From positions 625 to 14,879 of the forward strand of contig JADGEG010000030.1 of the NCBI GenBank assembly GCA_016744485.1: a stretch of 14,255 nucleotides of DNA. The letters are read 5' to 3'. The notes beneath the pieces were generated by a model. The model was not told the origin of the DNA. It searched no databases and saw nothing but the letters and a program-made list of their open reading frames with translations. Made by a program: the position numbers and the translations under genes. Shown in pieces: positions 1 to 7,078 of the stretch (its first letter is position 1; the number at the start of each line of letters is the position of its first letter). The DNA comes from Arcobacter sp. Lineage in GTDB: Bacteria > Campylobacterota > Campylobacteria > Campylobacterales > Arcobacteraceae.

Positions 1-571
1 TGCAGATGAAACATATGGACCAAAAGATACTGATATGACAGCACAATTAACAAAAATAAAATCAAATCAAAATGTACAAGCTGTAGTTAATCCTGGGTTT
101 GGACAAGGTCCTGCAATTGTAACTAAAAACTTTAAACAATTAGGTATGAAACAACTTTTAGTTCAATCACATGGAGTTGCATCTAAAAAATTTATTGAAT
201 TAACAGGAAATGCTTCTGAGGGTGTAATTGTAGCTTCTCCTCCAGTTGTAATTGCTTCTTTATTAAAAGATTCAAATCCTATTAAAAATGTTGCACTTAA
301 TTATATAAAAGAGTATGAGAATAAATATAATATTCCTGTATCAACTTTTGGTGCTTATGCTTATGATGCTTTAAATTTAATTGTAAATGCTATTAAAAAA
401 GCTAAATCTTCGAAACCAAAAGCAATTAGAGATGCTTTAGAAAATACACGTAATTATGTTGGTTTAAATGGTGTATTTAATATGAGTAAAACAGATCATT
501 TAGGTTTAGATTTAAATTCAGGTATCAAGATGTTGATTATTAAAAATAATGATTGGGCATTAGCTAAGTAA
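1..571 (+). CDS. livK: Periplasmic substrate-binding protein of a LivK-type ABC importer (3' part only)
   Basis: This is the C-terminal part of a type 1 periplasmic binding protein of the hydrophobic/branched-chain amino acid transport (HAAT) family, which captures the ligand in the periplasm and delivers it to the LivHM permease. The reading frame is open from base 2 (residues ADETYGPKDTDM...), so the ATG at 35 is internal and the real start, signal peptide and first lobe lie upstream of the window. About 190 residues are visible; full proteins of the family are usually near 370-400. The segment YGPKDTDMTAQLTKI and the later FGAYAYDALNLI are typical of the family's second lobe and hinge. It is followed after 4 bases by the permease gene, so it is the first visible gene of the liv operon. 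Ligand specificity cannot be read from this fragment. The location beside paa genes suggests an aromatic acid, which is inference. Confidence 0.9.
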   Translation, partial: ADETYGPKDTDMTAQLTKIKSNQNVQAVVNPGFGQGPAIVTKNFKQLGMKQLLVQSHGVASKKFIELTGNASEGVIVASPPVVIASLLKDSNPIKNVALNYIKEYENKYNIPVSTFGAYAYDALNLIVNAIKKAKSSKPKAIRDALENTRNYVGLNGVFNMSKTDHLGLDLNSGIKMLIIKNNDWALAK

Positions 572-575
572 TAAT

Positions 576-1445
576 ATGACTGAATTATTACAGTATAGTT
601 TTTCAGGTATCACAGTTGGGTTTATTTATGCACTTGTAGGACTTGGCTTTACTGTGATTTATAATTCTAGTAAAATTATAAATTTCTCTCAAGGGGAGTT
701 TGTAATGATAGGTGGAATGACAGCAGTATTTTTATCATATGCAAAATTTCCATTTATATTAGCTTTTCCTTTAGCTATTATCGTAGCATCACTACTGGGA
801 TATATTTTATTTAAATTAGTTTCCTTATCTAAAAATTCATCTGTTACATCATTAATTATTCTTACATTAGGTTATGCAGTTTTTACAAGAGGTATAGCAC
901 AAGTTAGTTTTGATAAACAAATGCATACATTACCTAGTTTTATAAGCAATAGTCCAATTTTAATTTTTGGGGCTACTATTACTCCTCAAGCTATCTTAGT
1001 AATTATTGTTTCACTTGTTATTGTTTTTTCTTTATATTATTTATTTAATAAAACAAAATTGGGTAAAGCTATGTTAGCTACTGCTGATAATAAAAATGCA
1101 GCTAAACTTGTAGGAATTTCTGTACAAAAAATTCTAATTATGAATTTTATGCTTAGTGCAGGAATTGCTGCAATTGCAGGAATAGTATTAACTCCAATTA
1201 CATCAACAAATTATGAAATAGGTATTATGCTAGGTTTAAAGGGATTTTGTGCTGCTATTATTGGTGGTATTGGAAATCCATTTGGTGCAGTATTAGGAGG
1301 AGTTCTTTTAGGTATTTTAGAATCTTTTGTTGCTGGATATTTAAGTAGTGAATATAAGGATGCAGTTGCATTTATAGTATTGCTTTTAATTTTATTTTTC
1401 TTCCCAGGTGGTTTATTTGGTGCTAAGAAATCAACAAGAGTATAG
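576..1445 (+). CDS. livH: Branched-chain amino acid-type ABC transporter permease, LivH family
   Basis: Inner-membrane permease subunit of a HAAT-family importer, 289 residues and very hydrophobic with about eight predicted membrane segments, as expected for LivH. The family hallmark NFSQGEFVMIGG is at residues 36-47. The cytoplasmic coupling segment (TKLGKAMLATADNKNAAKLVGIS, in two halves either side of GKAML) contacts the ATPases in this family. The C-terminal GGIGNPFGAVLGG stretch is also typical. The gene starts 4 bases after the livK stop and is followed after 8 bases by livM, so it is certainly co-transcribed with them. The substrate is presumably the ligand captured by the upstream binding protein. 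The LivH assignment is secure; the link to aromatic acids rests only on context. Confidence 0.93.
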   Translation: MTELLQYSFSGITVGFIYALVGLGFTVIYNSSKIINFSQGEFVMIGGMTAVFLSYAKFPFILAFPLAIIVASLLGYILFKLVSLSKNSSVTSLIILTLGYAVFTRGIAQVSFDKQMHTLPSFISNSPILIFGATITPQAILVIIVSLVIVFSLYYLFNKTKLGKAMLATADNKNAAKLVGISVQKILIMNFMLSAGIAAIAGIVLTPITSTNYEIGIMLGLKGFCAAIIGGIGNPFGAVLGGVLLGILESFVAGYLSSEYKDAVAFIVLLLILFFFPGGLFGAKKSTRV

Positions 1446-1453
1446 GTTATAAA

Positions 1454-2419
1454 ATGAATAATAAGGGTCTTTTTTTGGATAGAGGTATTGTAATAACTAT
1501 TATTATATTATTCATACTACCTTTTTTATTACAAAATAGTTTTCACTATGAAATTGCTATTATGTGTATGTTAAATGCGATTATTTGTATTGGACTTAAT
1601 ATGCTTGTTGGTTATACTGGTCAAATTTCTTTAGGGCATGGAGCATTTGCTGGTCTTGGAGCTTATGTGGCAGTTATATTATCAACAACATATGAGTTTG
1701 ATCCAGTGTTAAGTATAGGTATTGCTACAATAGTATTAGCATTTATTGCCTATTTAGTTTCAAAACCTATTTTAAAATTAGAAGGGCATTATTTAGCAAT
1801 GGGAACATTAGCAGTAGGTATTATTATTTCTATTGTTTTAAATAATGAATCTAATTTCACTGGTGGGCCAGATGGAATGGGAGTATCCCAATTTAATATC
1901 TTAGGTTATGTTTTTGAAAATGATATACAATGGTATATATTATCAGCTATATTTTTAGTTTTTTCAATTTGGGCTTTACAAAATGTAATAAATTCTCCAT
2001 TTGGAAGAATTTTACGATGTATTAGAGATTCTCAAACAGCTGCACAGGCTATTGGTGCTGATGTTGCTTATTATAAAACATATGTTTTTGTTATATCTGT
2101 CGTTATTGCTACTGTTGCAGGAAGTTTATATTCTTATTATTCTGGTTTTATTTCGCCAGAAGAATCAGGGTTTACAAGAAGTATTGAATTAGTTGTTATG
2201 ATAGTATTTGGAGGACTTGGAAGAATTTATGGAGCTGTTATTGGAGCTATTATTATTACTTCTTTACCACAATTTTTAACCTTCTTACATGATTATGAAC
2301 ATATGGTTTTTGGAGCTATTATTATTTTTGTTATGATTTTTATGCCTAAAGGTATTGTTTCTATTTTTGATAATTTAACAATTAAAAAAATAAAATTTTT
2401 CAAGAAGGATAATAAATGA
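1454..2419 (+). CDS. livM: Branched-chain amino acid-type ABC transporter permease, LivM family
   Basis: Second membrane subunit of the HAAT importer, 321 residues with many hydrophobic helices. The LivM hallmark LVGYTGQISLGHGAFAGLGA lies at residues 51-70. The coupling loop FGRILRCIRDSQTAAQAIG follows the family pattern (GRxxxAIR-D/E...AAxAxG). The GGLGRIYGAVIGA motif sits near the C terminus. The stop codon overlaps the livG start by four bases (ATGA at 2416-2419), indicating translational coupling. Together with LivH it forms the transmembrane channel energised by LivG and LivF. Confidence 0.93.
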   Translation: MNNKGLFLDRGIVITIIILFILPFLLQNSFHYEIAIMCMLNAIICIGLNMLVGYTGQISLGHGAFAGLGAYVAVILSTTYEFDPVLSIGIATIVLAFIAYLVSKPILKLEGHYLAMGTLAVGIIISIVLNNESNFTGGPDGMGVSQFNILGYVFENDIQWYILSAIFLVFSIWALQNVINSPFGRILRCIRDSQTAAQAIGADVAYYKTYVFVISVVIATVAGSLYSYYSGFISPEESGFTRSIELVVMIVFGGLGRIYGAVIGAIIITSLPQFLTFLHDYEHMVFGAIIIFVMIFMPKGIVSIFDNLTIKKIKFFKKDNK

Positions 2420-3186
2420 GTTTATTAAAAGTGGAAGGTATTTCTAAAAGTTTTGGAGGATTAAAAGCTGTTGATAATATATCTTTTGAAGTTAAAGAAG
2501 GAACAATTCATGCTTTAATTGGACCAAATGGAGCAGGTAAAACCACTTTAGTAAATATGATTTCTGGAATTTACAAAATTGATTCAGGTGATATATATTT
2601 TAAAAATGAAAAAATTACAAATATACCAACTCATCAATTAGTTAATAAACATATTATGAGAACTTTTCAAAACTTAGAAATTTGTGAAAACATGACAGTT
2701 ATGGAAAATGTTCTCTTAGGATTTAATATAAAAATGAATAAATCTCTTCTTAAATGTTCTTTTCAATTTGAAAGCATTTTAGATGATGAAGAAAAATATA
2801 CTCATATTGCTTTATCGCATTTAAAAAGAGTGGGTTTAGAAGAATATGCCTATACTCTTTGTTCACAGTTATCTTATGGAATTTTAAAAAAAGTTGAAAT
2901 AGTTCGAGCTTTAGCTATTAATCCAAAATTGCTTTTATTAGATGAACCAGTTGCTGGTCTTAATAGTACAGAAACATCAGAAATTGCACAAATTATTAAA
3001 GAAATTTCACAAGAAGGAGTTACTGTATTATTGATTGAACATGATATGAAAATGATTATGAATATCTCAGATGAAATAACAGTTATGAATTTTGGTGTTA
3101 AATTAGCTCAAGGAATACCAAAAGAAATATCTTCAAATAAAGATGTAATAAAAGCTTATTTGGGTGGAGGTACTTTACATGCTTAA
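2416..3186 (+). CDS. livG: HAAT-type ABC transporter ATP-binding protein, LivG family
   Basis: Cytoplasmic ATPase subunit, 256 residues, the usual size for LivG. Visible motifs are Walker A GPNGAGKTT (residues 36-44), the Q-loop glutamine in TFQN (Q85), Walker B LLLLDEP with D176/E177, and the switch histidine H209 in LIEHD. The ABC signature is LSYGILKK at 152-159. LivG proteins normally have LSYG followed by glutamine-rich/arginine residues, so the Ile-Leu here is a mild deviation, but all catalytic residues are present. AAGGAT lies just upstream of the ATG, which overlaps the livM stop. It pairs with LivF to drive import. Confidence 0.93.
   Translation: MSLLKVEGISKSFGGLKAVDNISFEVKEGTIHALIGPNGAGKTTLVNMISGIYKIDSGDIYFKNEKITNIPTHQLVNKHIMRTFQNLEICENMTVMENVLLGFNIKMNKSLLKCSFQFESILDDEEKYTHIALSHLKRVGLEEYAYTLCSQLSYGILKKVEIVRALAINPKLLLLDEPVAGLNSTETSEIAQIIKEISQEGVTVLLIEHDMKMIMNISDEITVMNFGVKLAQGIPKEISSNKDVIKAYLGGGTLHA
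3166..3170 (+). promoter_or_regulatory. Ribosome binding site that decides the livF start
   Basis: GGAGG, embedded in the last codons of livG, lies 8 bases before the ATG at 3179. It supports that ATG over the in-frame GTG at 3164, which would place the start before the GGAGG and has no Shine-Dalgarno sequence of its own. Confidence 0.7.
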
Positions 3187-3904
3187 ATCAAATAATTTAT
3201 TAAAACTATCTAAACTTGATTGCCATTATGGAAATATACATGTTCTTCAAGATATTAATTTAGAAGTTAAAAAAGGTGAAATTGTAGCATTAATTGGAGC
3301 AAATGGTGCAGGTAAAACTACTTTAATGAAAACTATTTCAGGTTTAAAAGAACAAAATAAAGGTGAAATTATTTTTAAAGATAATATTCATATTACAAAT
3401 ACACCAGCACATAAAAGAGTACAACTTGGAATTGCACAAGTTCCTGAAGGAAGAGAATTGTTTAAATCCTTAAGTGTAAAAGATAATCTTATGCTTGGAG
3501 CTTATACAAGGAATAATAAAAAAGAAATAGAAAAAGATTTAAACTTTGTTTATGAAAAATTCCCTATTTTATTTGAAAAAAAAGATTTAAGTTCAGGAAC
3601 ATTATCAGGAGGTCAGCAACAAATGTTGGCTATTGGACGAGCTTTAATGAGCAAACCAGATTTATTGTTAATGGATGAACCATCTATGGGTTTAGCTCCT
3701 GTTATTGTTGAGGAAATATTTTCTTTTATTGAAGAATTAAAAAAGATAAATATGACAGTTTTTTTAGTTGAACAAAACTCATACTTTGCACTTACTATTT
3801 CAAACAGAGCTTATGTATTAGAAAATGGTCAAATTGTATTAAGTGGTGATTCTAAAAAACTATTAGATGATCCTCGTGTAAAAGAAGCATATTTAGGAAT
3901 GTAA
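3179..3904 (+). CDS. livF: HAAT-type ABC transporter ATP-binding protein, LivF family
   Basis: Second ATPase of the importer, 241 residues from the chosen ATG (MLKSNN...). An in-frame GTG at 3164 would add five residues, but the GGAGG at 3166-3170 fits the ATG at 3179. Motifs are Walker A GANGAGKTT (40-48), signature LSGGQ (142-146), and Walker B LLLMDEP with D166/E167. The VPEGRELF segment and LVEQN, with Gln in place of the switch histidine, are characteristic of LivF. The gene overlaps the livG end by 8 bases and its TAA directly abuts the next ATG, so the downstream enoyl-CoA hydratase belongs to the same operon. Confidence 0.94.
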   Translation: MLKSNNLLKLSKLDCHYGNIHVLQDINLEVKKGEIVALIGANGAGKTTLMKTISGLKEQNKGEIIFKDNIHITNTPAHKRVQLGIAQVPEGRELFKSLSVKDNLMLGAYTRNNKKEIEKDLNFVYEKFPILFEKKDLSSGTLSGGQQQMLAIGRALMSKPDLLLMDEPSMGLAPVIVEEIFSFIEELKKINMTVFLVEQNSYFALTISNRAYVLENGQIVLSGDSKKLLDDPRVKEAYLGM

Positions 3905-4684
3905 ATGAAAAATAAATATATTATAGTTGAAAAATTAAATACAGGTGTTGGTATTATTACTTTAAATAGACCCAAAGTATATAATGCTTTATGTACAGAT
4001 TTATTAGCTGAGGTATCAAATGCTATTATAAATTTGGATCAAGATTTAAAAATAGGGGCTATTGTAATAACTGGTGGAGATAAAGTATTTGCAGCGGGTG
4101 CAGATATAAAAGAATTATCTACTTTAGATTTTTCAAGTGCATATATGAATGAATTTATAAAAAAACAGTGGTTAGTTTTAGAAAAACATAACAAGCCTAT
4201 AATAGCAGCAGTTTCTGGATTTGCACTTGGTGGTGGTTGTGAACTTGCATTATTATGCGATTTTATTATTTGTGATGATAGTGCAAAATTTGGACAACCA
4301 GAAATAAAACTAGGCATTATGCCAGGAGCTGGAGGCACACAAAGGTTAACTAAAGCAGTTGGAAAAGCAAAAGCTATGCAAATGTGCCTAACAGGAGATA
4401 TAATTGATGCAAAAGAAGCTAAAAATTATGGTTTAATTGCAAAAATTGTATCAGAAGATAGTGTTTTAAATGAAGCAATTGTTATGGCTTCTAAAATTGC
4501 CACTATGTCACAACCTGTTGTTAAACTTATTAAAGATTCTATAAATAATACTTATGAATTAAATTTACAATCAGGTTTGGAATACGAACGACAATCTTTT
4601 TATACTACTTTAGCTTTAGAAGATAAAGTTGAAGGTATAAAGGCTTTTATTGAAAAAAGAAAAGCTAATTTTTTAAATAAATAA
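3905..4684 (+). CDS. paaF: Enoyl-CoA hydratase, PaaF-type (second copy, in the transporter operon)
   Basis: Crotonase-fold hydratase, 259 residues, expected to add water to 2,3-enoyl-CoA esters in the cytoplasm. In phenylacetate breakdown PaaF hydrates 2,3-dehydroadipyl-CoA to 3-hydroxyadipyl-CoA. Oxyanion-hole segment FAAGAD is at 62-67 and SGFALGGGCELA at 104-115. Both catalytic glutamates of true hydratases are present (E113 in GGGCE, E133 in QPE), as is PGAGGTQRL at 140-148. The start directly follows the livF stop with no gap; AGGA lies inside the livF end. It is clearly paralogous to the PaaF encoded at 13397-14167, with about half the residues matching by eye. It may act on an acyl-CoA derived from the imported substrate or simply be a second PaaF. 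The general family is secure; the exact substrate is not. Confidence 0.85.
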   Translation: MKNKYIIVEKLNTGVGIITLNRPKVYNALCTDLLAEVSNAIINLDQDLKIGAIVITGGDKVFAAGADIKELSTLDFSSAYMNEFIKKQWLVLEKHNKPIIAAVSGFALGGGCELALLCDFIICDDSAKFGQPEIKLGIMPGAGGTQRLTKAVGKAKAMQMCLTGDIIDAKEAKNYGLIAKIVSEDSVLNEAIVMASKIATMSQPVVKLIKDSINNTYELNLQSGLEYERQSFYTTLALEDKVEGIKAFIEKRKANFLNK

Positions 4685-4777
4685 ATATTTTATATTACAA
4701 AAAATATCTTTTTATTAAAAAGTTAGTATAGTTTTATTATATATTTTATATTATTAAAAATAAAGTATAAACCCTAG

Positions 4778-4816
4778 TTATTAGATATAAATTAAATATT
4801 CATTCATATCTAATAA
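4778..4816. repeat. 11-bp perfect inverted repeat with 17-base spacer
   Basis: TTATTAGATAT (4778-4788) and its exact reverse complement ATATCTAATAA (4806-4816) flank 17 bases. It sits 93 bases after the stop of the upstream hydratase gene and just upstream of the candidate promoter of the diiron oxygenase gene. It could be an operator (two half-sites separated by about one and a half helical turns) or an RNA hairpin ending the liv operon. The arms are AT-rich, the loop is long and no clean U-tract follows, which favours neither reading strongly. Confidence 0.5.
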
Positions 4817-4830
4817 TAAAAAATATAATA

Positions 4831-4870
4831 TTAAGTAATAATTTAAAATTTATATGATACAATTTTTTTA
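4831..4870 (+). promoter_or_regulatory. Candidate promoter of the diiron oxygenase-reductase unit
   Basis: TTAAGT (4831-4836) is followed after exactly 21 bases by TACAAT within TACAATTTTTTTA (4858-4870). TACAAT resembles a -10 hexamer and lies 59 bases before the ATG at 4923, leaving a leader of roughly 50 bases. The same two blocks with identical 21-base spacing occur upstream of paaF on the other strand (14245-14206), which is the main reason to call it. The 21-base spacing is longer than normal for a -35/-10 pair, so the TTAAG block may be a regulator site instead. The 238-base gap 4685-4922 otherwise shows only the inverted repeat, a weak CTTTTT-ATT-AAAAAG hairpin at 4708-4722 and AT-rich sequence; no gene is seen. 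Confidence 0.45.
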
Positions 4871-4922
4871 AATTACTTTAAAAAAATGAAGTATATTTAA
4901 AATACAAATTAAGGAGAGTAAA

Positions 4923-5948
4923 ATGGCAAGTAAAGAAAAAATAGCTCACACGATGGAATTTCCCCCTCCAACACCACAACCAAATGTTTATCCATTAAGT
5001 TGGGAGAATAAAACAAATAAATTACAAGAAGTATGGGAAGCATCTCAAAGAGAGTATTGGGATCCTGAGAAATTACCGTGGGATACTTTTAATGTAGAAA
5101 AATATACTTGGGAACAAAGAGAATCAATAGCTTATTGGTGGACTATTCTTTCGGTTTTTGACGCCTCTGCTCCTCCTGTATTTGCAGCTGCATTTATTAA
5201 AACTTATGAAGTACATGAAGAAGATGTAGTAAGACGTTGTTTTTTTTCTGTGACAAGAGATGAACAAAACCATGAGCAAATGTGTGGTATGGCAATTACT
5301 AAATTATTAGAACATCCTGATCCTCTTACTTATGTACCTAAAACAGACATAGGATTAAGATTACAAAAAAATGCAAAATGGTTATATTATAATGGTGGTA
5401 GATATTGGGATGGTTTTAAAACAGCAGTTCCAAAATATTCTTTAGCAGTACTTTTTTCATCATTTTTAATGGGTGAAATGGCCGCTGCTACAATTTTTCA
5501 TCAAATGGCAGCTTCTTGTAATGAATTAGTCTTTAAAGAAGGTTTTGCAAAAATTGGAAAAGATGAAGGTCGACATATGGCTATTGTTTTAACTTTGATG
5601 GAAAGAGATTACCCTGCTTTAGCACAAGAAGATAAAGAGGTGATTACAAAACAAATTAGAGCAGGATATTTATTTTTATCAGCTGTATTATTTGAACCAC
5701 CAGAAGAATTTTGGGATCTTCCAAGTGATTTTATAGCAAATCAAAGAGAAGGAGAAAAATTTGCAAGAGAAGCAGGTTTTGCAATTCCTGAATATGAAAC
5801 AAAAAAAGAAAATTGGAAAAAAGCTATGCTGAATTTAAAAGGTGTACTTGCTAAATATAACACAGATTTTCCAGCCATTCCAGAAGTTGGAATTACAGGA
5901 AAAGAAATATCTGATGTTGATTTAGATGACATTATTCCAGTATTTTAA
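4923..5948 (+). CDS. Ferritin-like (R2-type) diiron oxygenase component, uncharacterised
   Basis: A 341-residue, Trp/Tyr-rich soluble protein that I read as the oxygen-activating component of a two-component oxygenase. The expected six-ligand diiron set of the ribonucleotide reductase R2/R2-like fold can be placed: D80, E114 and H117 (EQNH), E185, E215 and H218 (EGRH). The spacings (34, 3, 68, 30, 3) are like those of R2 and R2lox proteins. The position equivalent to the R2 radical tyrosine (four residues after the first ligand His) is C121, and no large subunit gene is nearby, so it is unlikely to be a ribonucleotide reductase. It does not resemble PaaA by eye. The adjacent reductase gene, 34 bases downstream, would supply electrons. 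The start has the strongest Shine-Dalgarno in the window (AAGGAG, 4911-4916, 6 bases from the ATG). Position between a liv importer and a paa operon lacking paaABCE suggests action on phenylacetyl-CoA or a related aromatic. That function is inference. Confidence 0.75.
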   Translation: MASKEKIAHTMEFPPPTPQPNVYPLSWENKTNKLQEVWEASQREYWDPEKLPWDTFNVEKYTWEQRESIAYWWTILSVFDASAPPVFAAAFIKTYEVHEEDVVRRCFFSVTRDEQNHEQMCGMAITKLLEHPDPLTYVPKTDIGLRLQKNAKWLYYNGGRYWDGFKTAVPKYSLAVLFSSFLMGEMAAATIFHQMAASCNELVFKEGFAKIGKDEGRHMAIVLTLMERDYPALAQEDKEVITKQIRAGYLFLSAVLFEPPEEFWDLPSDFIANQREGEKFAREAGFAIPEYETKKENWKKAMLNLKGVLAKYNTDFPAIPEVGITGKEISDVDLDDIIPVF

Positions 5949-5982
5949 AAATTATAAAAAATATCTGCTTAGGATTTAATAT

Positions 5983-7002
5983 ATGAAAAAAATTATTTTA
6001 CAACCATCGGGAAAACAAATAGATTGTCCAAGTGGACAAACTGTTCTTTCTGTTTTAGAAAAACAAGGATATGCACTTCCAAATAATTGTAGAGCAGGTG
6101 CTTGTGGTGAGTGTAAAATCAAAGTTTTAAATGGTGAGTTTGATCAAGGTTTTATTATGGATATGGCTTTATCTTTAGAAGATAGAGAACAAGGTTATGG
6201 ACTTATGTGTATGGCAAAACCTATTTCAGATGTTTTAGAAATAGAATTTGGAACAAAAGATGCTAAACCTAAACTATTTCCACCTGTTGAAAATTCTTGG
6301 CATATAGTAATTGATAAAATTAATAGAACAAATAAAATATTAGAATTAAAACTAGCTCCTTTAGGAAAGCCTATTAGGTTTTGGCCAGGACAATATGCAC
6401 TTTTAGGTGATGAATTATTAAAACATCCTTTACGTCCATACTCAATAGCAAATGCACCCAAAGAAGATGGAGAATTATCTTTTATTATTACAAAAGAACC
6501 TAAAGGTAAAACATCTTCATGGATACACGAAGATGTAAATATTGGAGATAATATTAAAATAAATGCTCCTTATGGTACATTTTTAGGAGATCCAAGTGTT
6601 GATACTCCTATTTTATGTTTAGCTTCTGGAAGTGGTTTAGCTCCAATTTTATCACTTCTAAATGCATATTTAAGTAGAGGAAATAAAAATCATGTAACTC
6701 TTTTATTTTCAGCAAAAACAAAAAATGATCTTTTAGATTTTGGTAAATTAAAATATTTAGAATCTAAATATATCAATTTTAAATACAAATACACTCTAAC
6801 ACAAGAAGATAATAAAATAGGTGCTTTAGAAGGAAGAATTAATAAGGTTCTTCCTCTTTTACTGCCTGATTTGTCAAATCATTCAGTATATATTGCTGGT
6901 GGAGTAGATTTTGTAAAAAGTTGTTTAGATACAGTACAAGGTCTTGGAGTAAAAGAAGATTTAATTCATATGGAAGAATATTTTGCACAGCAAATTATTT
7001 GA
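5983..7002 (+). CDS. Flavin/[2Fe-2S] NAD(P)H reductase component of the diiron oxygenase
   Basis: A 339-residue electron-transfer protein. The N-terminal plant-type ferredoxin domain (about 1-90) has cluster ligands C36, C41, C44 and C76 (CRAGACGEC...MC). A ferredoxin-NADP reductase-like module follows. Its FAD motif is RPYS (151-154), a nucleotide-binding segment ASGSGLAP lies at 214-221, and YIAGG (303-307) and the terminal EEYF region are where NAD(P)H contacts usually lie. The ferredoxin-first order matches reductases of bacterial multicomponent monooxygenases and benzoate dioxygenase (MmoC, DmpP, BenC types). It is opposite to PaaE, where the ferredoxin domain is C-terminal. AGGAT (5971-5975) precedes the ATG, and the 34-base gap after the diiron gene implies one transcript. 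It probably passes electrons from NAD(P)H to the neighbouring diiron protein. Confidence 0.85.
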   Translation: MKKIILQPSGKQIDCPSGQTVLSVLEKQGYALPNNCRAGACGECKIKVLNGEFDQGFIMDMALSLEDREQGYGLMCMAKPISDVLEIEFGTKDAKPKLFPPVENSWHIVIDKINRTNKILELKLAPLGKPIRFWPGQYALLGDELLKHPLRPYSIANAPKEDGELSFIITKEPKGKTSSWIHEDVNIGDNIKINAPYGTFLGDPSVDTPILCLASGSGLAPILSLLNAYLSRGNKNHVTLLFSAKTKNDLLDFGKLKYLESKYINFKYKYTLTQEDNKIGALEGRINKVLPLLLPDLSNHSVYIAGGVDFVKSCLDTVQGLGVKEDLIHMEEYFAQQII

Positions 7003-7007
7003 AACTC

Positions 7008-7048
7008 AAGTATTTAGAAGATAATTTTTAGATACCTTTTAAATACTT
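7008..7048. terminator. Hairpin between convergent genes, probable bidirectional terminator
   Basis: Bases 7008-7020 (AAGTATTTAGAAG) pair with 7036-7048 (CTTTTAAATACTT): 12 Watson-Crick pairs plus one G-U, around a 15-base loop. It lies 5 bases after the reductase stop and 31 bases before the end of the converging paaX gene. Position and stem length suggest a terminator serving both operons. No long U-tract follows on either strand, so intrinsic termination is not certain. Confidence 0.6.
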
Positions 7049-7078
7049 AAAGTTTGTTAGAGCCTAAATATTTTATTT

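Noticed and set aside
35..37. ATG at 35 as the start of the first gene
   Set aside because: The frame is open to the window edge and the residues before the ATG match the binding-protein family, so this is an internal methionine.
3164..3178. GTG at 3164 as the livF start
   Set aside because: The GGAGG at 3166-3170 is correctly placed for the ATG at 3179 and would lie inside the coding region if translation began at 3164.
4039..4338. Minus-strand open frame inside the hydratase gene, and similar frames at 6195-6461, 9759-10055, 10048-10281 and 12264-12491
   Set aside because: They lie within well-supported conserved genes in other frames and show no recognisable protein features.
4708..4722. 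CTTTTT-ATT-AAAAAG hairpin as terminator of the liv operon
   Set aside because: Only six mostly A-T pairs with a three-base loop and no U-tract; too weak to call.
4923..5948. Ribonucleotide reductase small subunit (NrdB)
   Set aside because: Metal-ligand spacing fits, but the radical-tyrosine position is Cys, no large subunit gene is adjacent and a ferredoxin reductase follows. A catabolic oxygenase is the better reading.
4923..5948. PaaA, BoxB or multicomponent monooxygenase hydroxylase alpha subunit
   Set aside because: Recognisable PaaA segments are absent, it is shorter than BoxB and monooxygenase alpha subunits, and no beta, gamma or small effector subunit genes are nearby.
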